In this document: one piece after another, positions 16,953-25,577 of the stretch
How positions within the stretch are numbered: position 1 is the first letter of the stretch
Layout: each line of letters starts with the position of its first letter
Assembly: GCA_937900415.1 (NCBI GenBank)
Contig: CALCEY010000012.1
Coordinates: 1 to 64,000, forward strand
From: an uncultured Clostridia bacterium
GTDB taxonomy: Bacteria; Bacillota; Clostridia; Peptostreptococcales; Anaerovoracaceae
Length of the DNA: 64,000 nt
Direction: 5' to 3'
Position numbers and translations under genes: made by a program
Notes under the pieces: model-generated
The model's database searches: none
Seen by the model: only the letters and a program-made list of their open reading frames with translations
What the model was told of the DNA's origin: nothing

Positions 16953-18474
16953 ATTTGACGCCAACAGCATTAAATTCAGGCTTTGGGTATATTTCGCCGC
17001 CATAGGCATAGGCGTCGTAGCCCTAATCTGGTTTCTGCACCTGTTCTTTTTAGACACTTATTATGAAGAAATGAAAATATCGGAGGTTAACAGAATAGCA
17101 ACCTCTATTTCTCGTTCCTATCAAAAAAACGACCCTAATTTTACCAAGTCAATCCAAGAGCTTTCCGTAAGCAATGATTTTTATGTTATGATGGAATCCA
17201 GCAACGGTATTCTGCTTTTTTCACCCGAATCGGAAAGCCAGCTTCCTGTCTACAGTTATCTTGAAAAGACTTCAAAGCTCAAGACTTTATTGGAGGACAG
17301 CTCCGGCGCACCGGTATCGTTTAAAATGGATACGGGACTTTCAGATTATAAAACTCTTGCTTACGGACGAAAGGTCAAAAGCCCAGATGGTGAAGCCGCG
17401 TATCTTTATATCTTTTCGCCGCTTTATCCTGTCTCCTCCACAGTCAACATTTTAAGACACCAGCTCGTATATGTGACTATATTTACGTTGGTCTTTGCTT
17501 TGCTTTTAGCCATGTACTTCGCAACCAGAATATCAAGACCGATAAAGGCAATAACCAATACGGCCAAGGAAATGGGAAAGGGAACCTATGATATAAAATT
17601 TGAAGCAAACTCATATTCCGAGATAAACAATCTTGCCGATACCTTGAATACCACCGCCTACGAGCTTGGGATGGCGGAAAACCGTCTTAAAGATTTAATT
17701 GCCAACGTATCCCATGATTTGAAAACGCCCCTTACCATGATACGTTCCTACGCTGAAATGATTCGTGATTTATCGGGAGACAATCCGGAAAAGAGGAACA
17801 CTCATCTTCAAGTAATAATCGATGAATCTGACAGGTTAAACCAAATCGTAAGCGATATGGCTACTATTTCCGCCATGCAGACTCACAAAACCGTTCTTGA
17901 AAGGGCTGTTTTTGATCTGGCCGCTTCGGCCTCTTCTCTGCTCTCATCATACGATATACTTTCCGAGCAGGAGGGATATAAATTCTCCTTCAGCTCGCCG
18001 ACCTCTGCATATGCTTACGGGGACGAAAACAGGATAAAGCAGGTTATGTCCAATCTGATAAACAACGCTGTCAAATACTGCGGTGAAGATAAGCAAATCG
18101 CAATATGCATAAAAAGAGTAGGAAAACGATACAGATTTGAGGTCGCCGATCACGGCCCGGGAATCTCGCAGGAGGAGCTCCCTCATGTATGGGACAGATA
18201 TTACAAGACAAGCACCAACTATGTGCGAACCACAGAAGGCAGCGGTTTAGGCCTTTCCATCGTAAAAGGGATACTTACTCTTCACCATGCCAATTTCGGG
18301 GTGAACAGCAAGCTCGGCAAGGGCACCGTTTTTTGGTTTGAACTCCCTTTGATGAGAAAACCGAGGGACCGTTCAACCGAAAAGGACCGTCTATCTGAAA
18401 GGGACCGTTTAGCCGAAAAGGACCGGGGAAAAACTATACCACAGGATCCTGAATCCATAGAAAAAATAGATTAA
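16936..18474 (+). CDS. Membrane sensor histidine kinase
   Basis: 512 aa. TM1 about 18-38, an extracytoplasmic sensor of about 135 residues, TM2 about 176-196, HAMP linker (about 197-250), dimerisation/phosphoacceptor helix with His260 (NVSHDLKTP) and a HATPase domain with N box (SNLINNAVKY), G1 (DHGPGI) and G2 (GSGLGLSI) boxes. Past the ATPase domain is a highly charged tail made of 6-residue repeats (DRxxEK), which is unusual. It overlaps and partners the OmpR-type regulator. The signal is not evident from the sequence. Confidence 0.93.
   Translation: MNMKVRFDANSIKFRLWVYFAAIGIGVVALIWFLHLFFLDTYYEEMKISEVNRIATSISRSYQKNDPNFTKSIQELSVSNDFYVMMESSNGILLFSPESESQLPVYSYLEKTSKLKTLLEDSSGAPVSFKMDTGLSDYKTLAYGRKVKSPDGEAAYLYIFSPLYPVSSTVNILRHQLVYVTIFTLVFALLLAMYFATRISRPIKAITNTAKEMGKGTYDIKFEANSYSEINNLADTLNTTAYELGMAENRLKDLIANVSHDLKTPLTMIRSYAEMIRDLSGDNPEKRNTHLQVIIDESDRLNQIVSDMATISAMQTHKTVLERAVFDLAASASSLLSSYDILSEQEGYKFSFSSPTSAYAYGDENRIKQVMSNLINNAVKYCGEDKQIAICIKRVGKRYRFEVADHGPGISQEELPHVWDRYYKTSTNYVRTTEGSGLGLSIVKGILTLHHANFGVNSKLGKGTVFWFELPLMRKPRDRSTEKDRLSERDRLAEKDRGKTIPQDPESIEKID
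18366..18437 (+). repeat. 18-bp tandem repeat in the kinase C-terminus
   Basis: Four units of the type GACCGTnnnnCCGAAAAG encode DRSTEK, DRLSER, DRLAEK and the partial DRGKT. The repeat is in frame and past the catalytic domain, so copy number could vary without breaking the kinase. Confidence 0.75.
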
Positions 18475-18482
18475 CAATCGTT

Positions 18483-18512
18483 CGCTGAAAGATACGACAG
18501 ACACTTTCAGCG
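18483..18512. terminator. Hairpin between convergent kinase and radA genes
   Basis: CGCTGAAAG (18483-18491) and CTTTCAGCG (18504-18512) form a perfect 9-bp stem 9 bp after the kinase stop codon. There is no strong T run (ACATCTTATCTTC follows), so it is a likely but weak bidirectional terminator. Confidence 0.5.
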
Positions 18513-18529
18513 ACATCTTATCTTCAAGC

Positions 18530-19894
18530 TCAAAATATTTTGAGCGCTTCAGTAACATTTCTGACCCCTACTATGTCGCAGCCCTCAAAATCTCCTTTGA
18601 GGGCTTTTAAATTGGAGATAGGCAATATTATCCTTTCATATCCCATTCTTACAGCTTCCTTTACGATCTTGTCGGCAAATCTGACAGGGCGAACGTCGCC
18701 TGTAAGGCCGACTTCTCCTATAGCCATAGTCTTGCTTTTTGCCGCACGATTTCTGTAAGATGAATATATGGCCAGACATTCCGCAATATCAAAGGATGTT
18801 CCTTCAGGTTTGAGACCTCCTACTATATTGACGTATACATCTTCATTCATAAGCTTAAGACCTGCTTTTTTTTCGAGAACCGCAAGCAGCATACTTAGCC
18901 TGGTATTATCCGCTCCAACGGCTGTACGTCTTGCAAAGCCTACGTTCGCCGGAGTAACGAGCGCCTGTATCTCAAACATGACGGGGCGGCTCCCCTCATA
19001 AACGGCTGCCGTCACAGAACCTTCCGCTCCGTCGATTCTGTTTTCAAGAAAGGTGCCGGAAATATCGCGCACTTCCTTCAACCCCTGTTCTTCCATAGTA
19101 AAGGCCCCGATTTCGCTGGTAGTTCCGAATCGGTTTTTAAAAGACCTCAGTATTCTCAGCTCTTGATCCCTTTCGCCGGCAAAGTTCAAAACGCAATCTA
19201 CAAGATGCTCTACCGTCTTAGGCCCTGCCAAATCACCGCTCTTTGTAACATGAGCCACTATAAATACCGGCGTGTTTTTCATCTTACCTATCTTCATAAG
19301 CTTATTACCGCATGTTCTCACCTGAGACACACTGCCCGGCGCAGAATCCAGCTCGTCGCTGTACATGGTCTGTATGGAATCTATTATGAGAAAATCCGGC
19401 TCTATATTGCAGCATGCGTTCTCGACAGATCCCAGATTAGTTTCGGGCAATACAAATAAAGTCTCCGGAAGCTCCCCGCATACTCTGTCAGCTCTCATCT
19501 TTATCTGCTCTTCCGACTCTTCACCCGATACATAAAGGACTTTTTTCCCGGTTCCTGCGATATTAGCCGCAGCCTGAATTATAACCGTAGATTTTCCTAT
19601 TCCCGGTTCACCGGAAATCAAAACGAGAGAACCTCGCACCAGTCCTCCTCCTAAAACACGATTAAGCTCACCTATACCTGTGTCTATTCTGCTGTATTCT
19701 CTTGCTCCTACTTCTTTTAATTTAACGGGCTTACTGTCCTTCGATGTTCTTCTCCTATCGTCGGCGACTGCGTGAAAAGCCTCTTTTTCTTCTACGAAAG
19801 AATTCCAAGCGCCGCATATACATTGTCCCATCCATGTCGGGCTTTCATATCCACATTCCTGACATACAAATACAGACTTCGCTTTTTTAGCCAT
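18530..19894 (-). CDS. radA: DNA repair protein RadA
   Basis: 454 aa, full length. A zinc ribbon (Cys11, Cys14, Cys25, Cys27) is followed by a RecA-like ATPase core with Walker A GEPGIGKST, the RadA-specific KNRFG motif (SFKNRFGTTSEIG), and a C-terminal Lon-protease-like domain. RadA is a hexameric helicase that promotes branch migration during recombination. In B. subtilis it neighbours disA and yacL; here it stands alone, converging on the two-component genes, and disA is not in the window. Confidence 0.95.
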   Translation of the reverse strand: MAKKAKSVFVCQECGYESPTWMGQCICGAWNSFVEEKEAFHAVADDRRRTSKDSKPVKLKEVGAREYSRIDTGIGELNRVLGGGLVRGSLVLISGEPGIGKSTVIIQAAANIAGTGKKVLYVSGEESEEQIKMRADRVCGELPETLFVLPETNLGSVENACCNIEPDFLIIDSIQTMYSDELDSAPGSVSQVRTCGNKLMKIGKMKNTPVFIVAHVTKSGDLAGPKTVEHLVDCVLNFAGERDQELRILRSFKNRFGTTSEIGAFTMEEQGLKEVRDISGTFLENRIDGAEGSVTAAVYEGSRPVMFEIQALVTPANVGFARRTAVGADNTRLSMLLAVLEKKAGLKLMNEDVYVNIVGGLKPEGTSFDIAECLAIYSSYRNRAAKSKTMAIGEVGLTGDVRPVRFADKIVKEAVRMGYERIILPISNLKALKGDFEGCDIVGVRNVTEALKIF

Positions 19895-20063
19895 GGTGTT
19901 TCGCTCTCCCCAAAATTCAAAATATATCTATAACCTAAGCAGCAATTCAGCCGCAGCCTTCTAAGAACGTTTGTTCTTTTATATACTACACCCTTCTGTG
20001 GATTTTCGCAAGCCATATTTTTTAAATTTCTTTCATTAAAATTATTCGGCCACAAAAGAAAGG

Positions 20064-20597
20064 TTACACATTAAACCTGTCATAAGAGCTGTAGCAATCC
20101 AGACACAGTTTTTTACCTTCTGAAATCCTAATCCAGTTGGCTCCTGTGCTTTCACCGCAGCACTCGCATGTATATGATTCAAACAAACGTGCTTGCCGTG
20201 GTAATGGAATTACAGTCTCTTTTATGTCGAACATATCCCTGAAATCGGTTTTCTGATAATATTCAAAGGCTTCCTCTCTTGTCATATCTGATTGCCTTGG
20301 CCTTAACACAAGTCGAACCGATTTGCCCGAGGTTCGATTGTAAAAGGAAAAAGCCTGCTTTCCGCGAACATGAAAAAGCAAATTCCCCTTGCCTGCCGAG
20401 CATCCCAATATCACCTGTATAGCGTCTACACCGCAGGCGTCATTTTCACTTATACATACAACGCTTTCATCTTCCGAGAAGGTAAGCTCCAAAAGCTCAG
20501 CGGCATAGAGCGCCGCCTTATAGCCAATCGTTAAACCACCGCATTCATGTCCGTGAAACGCAACGCATTTCTCCCAAAGCTCTCTGTTTTCATTCAT
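20064..20597 (-). CDS. FmdE-family protein with C-terminal zinc ribbon
   Basis: 177 aa. The N-terminal part (about 1-125) is an FmdE domain (first known as subunit E of formylmethanofuran dehydrogenase) with CVAFHGHECGGLTIGYKAA (12-30) and ENDACGVDAIQVILGCSAGKGN (52-73), giving conserved Cys/His ligands. The C-terminus (about 143-170) is a treble-clef/zinc ribbon (CECC...CLDC). Such proteins often sit beside metal ABC transporters and are thought to handle the metal. It is the last gene of the operon here, 20 bp after the ATPase gene. Confidence 0.8.
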   Translation of the reverse strand: MNENRELWEKCVAFHGHECGGLTIGYKAALYAAELLELTFSEDESVVCISENDACGVDAIQVILGCSAGKGNLLFHVRGKQAFSFYNRTSGKSVRLVLRPRQSDMTREEAFEYYQKTDFRDMFDIKETVIPLPRQARLFESYTCECCGESTGANWIRISEGKKLCLDCYSSYDRFNV

Positions 20598-20616
20598 AAC
20601 TGTTCTCCTTAATTCC

Positions 20617-21369
20617 TTATTGTACTATTACTATCCTCTGCCCGTCTATTTCATGTATTTTTACCGGAACATTATACACCTCCGACACCACTTCGTCAGT
20701 CAGAACAGAAGAATCCCCGTAGCAATACACCCCGCCGTCCTTAACGAACATAAAGCGGTCGCAATATCTTACCGCAAGATTCAAGTCGTGTATAACCACA
20801 ATTACCAGTATATCGTCCTTTTTCGCTATTTCGTTTACCGTCCTCATAACCTCATGCTGGTTATAAATATCCAGGCTTGCAGTAGGCTCATCCAAAAGCA
20901 ATACGTCAGGCTGCTGGGTGAGCGCACGAGCAAGCACGACTTTCTGAAGCTCTCCTCCCGAAAGCTCGTTTACGTAACGAAGCGCATAGCTCTCCAGCTC
21001 CATTCTGATTATGGCTTTCTTTGCTATCTCTATATCCTCTTCAGCAGGCTCCAGCTTTATGTATGGTTTTCTTCCGAGCAAAACCGCATCGAACACGGTG
21101 AGGCGGCTGCCCTCGTTATGCTGCTCCACGTAAGCCATCCTTTGAGCTATCTCATTTCTCTTCATCTTTGAAATATTCTGCCCCGATACCGTAACAATCC
21201 CGGCTTCAGGAGATAGTATCCTGTTAAGGCATTTCAGAAGAGTGCTTTTACCGGCTCCGTTGTTTCCCAGCAGGGCAAGGCAGTGACCGGCCCCGAGGTC
21301 AAACGAAACATCGTTCAGAACGTTCCTGCCGCAGCGATATGTAAAACTAAGGTTCTTTGCCTCAATCAT
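20617..21369 (-). CDS. FecE/BtuD-type metal ABC transporter ATPase
   Basis: 250 aa ATP-binding subunit: Walker A GNNGAGKST (35-43), signature LSGGELQKV, Walker B VLLLDEPTAS, and the switch His in VVIHDLN. Its sequence is of the iron-siderophore/cobalamin/heme class, matching the FecCD permease whose gene it overlaps by 4 nt. It forms an importer with the permease and lipoprotein encoded just upstream. Confidence 0.92.
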   Translation of the reverse strand: MIEAKNLSFTYRCGRNVLNDVSFDLGAGHCLALLGNNGAGKSTLLKCLNRILSPEAGIVTVSGQNISKMKRNEIAQRMAYVEQHNEGSRLTVFDAVLLGRKPYIKLEPAEEDIEIAKKAIIRMELESYALRYVNELSGGELQKVVLARALTQQPDVLLLDEPTASLDIYNQHEVMRTVNEIAKKDDILVIVVIHDLNLAVRYCDRFMFVKDGGVYCYGDSSVLTDEVVSEVYNVPVKIHEIDGQRIVIVQ

Positions 21370-22427
21370 CTTCCCCTTCCTCCTTTGAAAATAAGATACA
21401 TAAACAGAGGCGCCCCTAAAAACGAGGTGATTGCGCCTATTGGAAGCACCGCAGGCTGCACTGCAAGCCTCGCTGCGGTATCGCTCAGGAGCAACAGTAT
21501 CGCGCCGCCCATTGCGGAGGCCGGAAGCAGATAACGGTAATCGCTGCCTATGACCCTACGCATGAGGTGAGGCGATATGAGGCCGATGAAATTGATTATC
21601 CCTATATATGAAACGATGACGGAGGCCGTCATCGAGCAGACTATCATTCCGACAATACGCATACCCTCCACATTGACGCCAAGACCCTTGGCGGTATTTT
21701 CACCGTTTTGCATAGCGTTGTAATTCCAGCGATTTAACATGAAGTAAATCAGTGACGCAGCCACAACAACCGTCATTATTATAATTTCTCTCCATGATGT
21801 GCTTCCCAGATTTCCGAAGGTCCAAAAAACCACCGCTGCTACCTTTACGTCATCGGCAAAATACTGCAACAGAGTCGTCCCTCCGGAAAAAACAGAAGAA
21901 AGAGCTACGCCCGCTAAAACCATCATTTCAGGAGTAATCCTCTTTACCTTTGACAGCACCAGAATGACTATGGTGGACATCATCGAGCCTGCAAAGGCAC
22001 ATATGGAAATCTTATATGGCTCCGAAAAAGTTACTCCATCTACAGTCTGGTTTTGCATGCCTGCTCCCAGAGCTATTATGGCAAAGGCCGCCCCAAAGGC
22101 CGCCCCTTGGGAAACTCCCAAAGTGGAGGAGGAGGCCAGCGGATTTTTTAAAAGGCTCTGCATGACGCAGCCCACCACAGCCAATCCCGTTCCGGCTACA
22201 ATGGCTGTTATGACTCTCGGCAGGCGGATGTTAAAAACAATCACCTCTGTCTGCTCAGTTCCCCGCCCTAAAAGGGTGGCGAGCACCTGATAAACCGACA
22301 GGCCTGACGAGCCGCAGGCAATGGCGATTATGCCTGTCGCTGCCATTATGACGACGAGCAGTAGCAGAAAGATTTTTTTAAATCTTATATATCCTTTATA
22401 GCTTTCTATGTTTGTTAAAGACGACAT
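21366..22427 (-). CDS. FecCD-family metal/siderophore ABC transporter permease
   Basis: 353 aa, about nine to ten membrane spans. FecCD marks include RLPRVITAIVAGTGLAVVGC, QSLLKNPLASSSTLGVSQGAAFGA and the ATPase-coupling GLISPHLMRRVIGSD. It is a homodimeric membrane channel of a type II importer for iron chelates, corrinoids, heme or, in some operons, other metals. It starts 5 bp after the binding-protein gene. Confidence 0.92.
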   Translation of the reverse strand: MSSLTNIESYKGYIRFKKIFLLLLVVIMAATGIIAIACGSSGLSVYQVLATLLGRGTEQTEVIVFNIRLPRVITAIVAGTGLAVVGCVMQSLLKNPLASSSTLGVSQGAAFGAAFAIIALGAGMQNQTVDGVTFSEPYKISICAFAGSMMSTIVILVLSKVKRITPEMMVLAGVALSSVFSGGTTLLQYFADDVKVAAVVFWTFGNLGSTSWREIIIMTVVVAASLIYFMLNRWNYNAMQNGENTAKGLGVNVEGMRIVGMIVCSMTASVIVSYIGIINFIGLISPHLMRRVIGSDYRYLLPASAMGGAILLLLSDTAARLAVQPAVLPIGAITSFLGAPLFMYLIFKGGRGR

Positions 22428-22432
22428 ATATG

Positions 22433-23533
22433 TTACTCTCCGATCGTAAGTCTGCCAAAGCCTATTCCGGCCTCATCAAGGACATCAAGATATTCCCGCC
22501 CGAGCATCGTCGTAAATATTTCTTCAGCCTTTTCGTTGAAATCAATATCAGAAAAAGCATCCGGGTAGATAATGCTGCCGGCATAATAGGCGTCTGCTAT
22601 GGCTATTTCCATATTGGTTGAATTATAATTGTAAGACACCTGGCTGTACAGCTTTCCTTCCTTCACGGCAGTCAGATTGTCATAAAAGGCAGAATTCTTT
22701 TCGTAGTCCTCTTTTACCAGATACAGACTTGACGGGTTGATGAATATTATTTCCGGATCCCAAACTGTAACCTTTTCAAGATCTATGAGTAAAGCCCCTG
22801 TCTGACCGGTTTCATCGACGACGTTTTTTGCGTTTATCGCAACGAAGGGAGGGTAAAGTCCGCAGGTTCCTTCAAATCCATGAGGGCCGCGGAAGCCCAT
22901 AGCCCCCATGTAAACCTCCGGCTTTTCTTCTTCTTTTATATCCTTCGTCCTGTCGTTTAAATCCTTCTGCCATCCTTTTACAGCTGCAATAACCTTGTCG
23001 GCCTGATCTTCGGTTCCCATTACAGCTCCGACCAGCGTCAGGGAACCGAAAAAATCATCAGAAAACATGTCGGTTGCATAAAGGCCCACTACCGGAATCC
23101 CAGTCTGCCGCGAAAGTTCGTCTAAAGCTGCGGCGTCTACAGAAAACGCAAAAATCAAGTCAGGCGCAAGAACTGTCAATTCTTCGGCATATGTTGTATC
23201 TCCGCTTCCTCCTGATCCTGTAGATGCAAGCTTTTCAAATCTTTCTTTATTAACGTAGGCATACGGCATTCCCGGTTCTCCTTTTTTGTCCAGGTCTGTT
23301 ACTCCGACAAGCTTATCTGCCGCGCCGGCATACGTTATAATCCGCGCCGCACTGTTGACAGCCGCTATCCTTTCTGTTTCCGCCGGTATTTCCACCTCCC
23401 GGCCTGCCATATCGGTTATAGTATATGTTTCTCCTTTGGACGCTGTCTTTCCATCCTCTCCGTTTTGACCTCCGCAGGCAGTAAAGCCGAAAACAATCAG
23501 CATTGTCAAAAGTATCGTCAAAATTTTCTTCAT
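22433..23533 (-). CDS. Periplasmic-type metal-chelate binding lipoprotein
   Basis: 366 aa from the ATG at 23533; 12 further upstream codons are open, but the first ATG there has no well-spaced site. A lipoprotein signal ends in FTAC, with Cys20 as the anchor. Two Rossmann-like lobes of the TroA/FhuD type follow, opening with TYTITDMAGREVEIP and ERIAAVNSAARIITYAGAADKLVG. The MGAMGFRGPHGFEGT segment is typical of a subgroup found with FmdE genes. Ligand unproven: an iron chelate is the default, but the lar genes directly upstream suggest nickel. Confidence 0.85.
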   Translation of the reverse strand: MKKILTILLTMLIVFGFTACGGQNGEDGKTASKGETYTITDMAGREVEIPAETERIAAVNSAARIITYAGAADKLVGVTDLDKKGEPGMPYAYVNKERFEKLASTGSGGSGDTTYAEELTVLAPDLIFAFSVDAAALDELSRQTGIPVVGLYATDMFSDDFFGSLTLVGAVMGTEDQADKVIAAVKGWQKDLNDRTKDIKEEEKPEVYMGAMGFRGPHGFEGTCGLYPPFVAINAKNVVDETGQTGALLIDLEKVTVWDPEIIFINPSSLYLVKEDYEKNSAFYDNLTAVKEGKLYSQVSYNYNSTNMEIAIADAYYAGSIIYPDAFSDIDFNEKAEEIFTTMLGREYLDVLDEAGIGFGRLTIGE

Positions 23534-23592
23534 TTTTCTTTCTCTTTTTCTCAAATGTCTAAAATACATCTCCCTATAAGGCCTTGCATCTG

Positions 23593-24828
23593 TTATTTTC
23601 CGCTGCGCTCCAAAAGGGATCTCAAATCATCCGGCGAAACATTTTCACGCCGTGCAAGTTCAGCGATATCCTCATACTCATATTTATATCTTTCTATTCC
23701 GTACCCTCTGGCAACTTTCTTTCTAACTTTGCCGTAGGGAGTATCCTCCGTCTCAACAGAACGTTCAAGCGTGTATCTCCTGCTCAGCTGCTCTCTGATT
23801 CCCAAAGTGGTCGTATATTTAAAGATGAGCCGTACCATCTCTTCCCGTTCCGCCTCTCTGCATATAACGCTCAAAAGAGTTGCGGGCCTTGATTTTTTCA
23901 TGCCGATCGGAGCCGTATATACGTCCAGTGCCCCGGCGGAAAGAAGCCTTTCCATGGCAAATCCCAGCGATTCTGCTGTCATATCGTCTATATTGCAGCT
24001 TAGCTGCACTATTACCTCACCCTTATCTGCCGTTTCACCCAGCAAGGCGCGCACACAATTAGCCGCAGCAAAATCCTTCTTGCCCATTCCGTAGCCTATG
24101 TTCTCAAGCTTCATTACAGGCATCTGCCCGAAGCCGTCAACAAAATGCTTGAGCAAGGCTGCTCCGGTAGGCGTACATAATTCTCCTTCTATATTTCCGC
24201 CATATATAGGCACGTTTTTCAATATATGCGCTGTTGCCGGTGCAGGAACAGGTAAAATACCATGCGCGCATCTTACCATGCCGCTTCCCACATGAATCGG
24301 AGAGGCTATGATTTTATCAGGCGCAAGCTGTTCAAGCAGCATGCATACCGCAGCAACATCAGCGACGGCGTCTAAAGACCCTACTTCGTGAAAATGAATT
24401 TTTGTAACGGGAACGCCGTGCGCTTTGCTTTCAGCCTCGGCGATAAGCTCATATACCTTTATCACATCTCCTTTAACCTTTTCCGAAAGGTTTAAGTGTT
24501 CCGTCACCATATGCTCAATATCATGCAGACTGTTGTGGGAATGCTCGTGACTGTGGGAATGCTCATGGCTATGGGAATGCTCGTGGCTATGGGAATGCTC
24601 GTGACCGCAATCTTCACTTTCTTCCTCAGCTCCGAAAACCGTCACAGAAACATGAGTTCCGGTAATCCCGCATTTAATCGAAGGCTCTGCCTTAAACTTC
24701 ACCCCCGGAATTCCCGCGGAATTGATTTTGTTTAAAAATGCTTCACGGTCAGGCAAAAGTTCCAGGAGCGCAGCCGTCAGCATATCTCCTGCCGCACCCA
24801 TTCCGCAGTCCAAATATAATATTTTCAT
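23593..24828 (-). CDS. larC: LarC, nickel insertion for the nickel-pincer cofactor
   Basis: 411 aa DUF111 protein. LarC is a CTP-dependent nickel insertase that completes the nickel-pincer nucleotide used by LarA-type racemases/epimerases. It starts MKILYLDCGMGAAGDM; motifs CTPTGAALL and CNIDDMTAE follow. It is one uninterrupted frame, whereas L. plantarum larC is split into larC1/larC2 joined by a programmed frameshift. A histidine-rich segment (76-98, units HEHSHS) probably stores or binds Ni2+. It overlaps larB by 4 nt. Confidence 0.93.
   Translation of the reverse strand: MKILYLDCGMGAAGDMLTAALLELLPDREAFLNKINSAGIPGVKFKAEPSIKCGITGTHVSVTVFGAEEESEDCGHEHSHSHEHSHSHEHSHSHEHSHNSLHDIEHMVTEHLNLSEKVKGDVIKVYELIAEAESKAHGVPVTKIHFHEVGSLDAVADVAAVCMLLEQLAPDKIIASPIHVGSGMVRCAHGILPVPAPATAHILKNVPIYGGNIEGELCTPTGAALLKHFVDGFGQMPVMKLENIGYGMGKKDFAAANCVRALLGETADKGEVIVQLSCNIDDMTAESLGFAMERLLSAGALDVYTAPIGMKKSRPATLLSVICREAEREEMVRLIFKYTTTLGIREQLSRRYTLERSVETEDTPYGKVRKKVARGYGIERYKYEYEDIAELARRENVSPDDLRSLLERSGK
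24534..24605 (-). repeat. 18-bp tandem repeat encoding the LarC histidine tract
   Basis: Four consecutive 18-bp units (plus-strand type GGGAATGCTCGTGGCTAT) encode HSHEHS-type hexapeptides in frame within larC. The near identity of the units suggests recent expansion by slippage or unequal exchange. Confidence 0.8.
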
Positions 24829-25577
24829 TTTTTCACCCCCATATGATTTATCATTCCAGCCAGATAACCGGCTCCAAAGCCATTATCGATATTTACCACC
24901 GATACTCCGCTGGCACAGGAATTAAGCATGGACAAAAGCGCCGAAATACCATTAAATGAAGCGCCGTAGCCTACGCTGGTCGGAACTGCGATGACCGGAC
25001 AGTCTGCCATTCCTCCTATAACGCTTGCGAGCGCTCCCTCCATTCCCGCTATTGCGATTATAACGGAGGCTGTCATAATATCGTCCATATGCGAAAGCAG
25101 CCTGTGTATACCCGCTACCCCCACATCATATATCCTTACCACTTCGTTGCCGTGAGCCTCGCATGTGAGAGCCGCTTCCTCCGCGACAGGAATGTCAGAA
25201 GTACCTCCTGTTGCCACAACTATCTTCCCGATTCCATCGGGACGAGGTTTTTCTCCTATGATTCCCACTCTCGCCTGCCTGTCATAATCTAAATCATATT
25301 TTTCGGAAATAACTGCGGCGTTTTCCTCTGATAGCCTCGTAATCAATATGGTTTTCTGACCGCCTTGTTTCATTTTCTCTATAATTCCAAGCATCTGCTC
25401 TGCAGTTTTTCCTTCTCCGTAAATCACTTCCGCAGCTCCTTGCAATACATTGCGGTGCATATCGACCTTTGCATATCCTATGTCCTCAAAAGGCGCTTTT
25501 TTAATGGTAAGCAATGCCTCCTCTACCGGCATCGTCCCTGCTTGTACAGCTTCTAAAACAGCTTTTATATCGTTCAT
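24825..25577 (-). CDS. larB: LarB, pyridinium-3,5-biscarboxylate mononucleotide synthase
   Basis: 250 aa. LarB carboxylates and hydrolyses nicotinate adenine dinucleotide (NaAD) to the biscarboxylated mononucleotide, the first step of nickel-pincer nucleotide synthesis. The C-terminal AIR-carboxylase (PurE)-like fold is plain: ATGGTSDIPVAEEAA, IAGMEGALASVIGG and VPTSVGYGASFNGISALLSMLN. It is coupled to larE and larC by 4-nt overlaps on both sides. Confidence 0.94.
   Translation of the reverse strand: MNDIKAVLEAVQAGTMPVEEALLTIKKAPFEDIGYAKVDMHRNVLQGAAEVIYGEGKTAEQMLGIIEKMKQGGQKTILITRLSEENAAVISEKYDLDYDRQARVGIIGEKPRPDGIGKIVVATGGTSDIPVAEEAALTCEAHGNEVVRIYDVGVAGIHRLLSHMDDIMTASVIIAIAGMEGALASVIGGMADCPVIAVPTSVGYGASFNGISALLSMLNSCASGVSVVNIDNGFGAGYLAGMINHMGVKK

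Noticed and set aside
24534..24605. Possible CRISPR-like array
   Set aside because: The 18-bp units are contiguous, without spacers, and encode the LarC histidine tract in frame.
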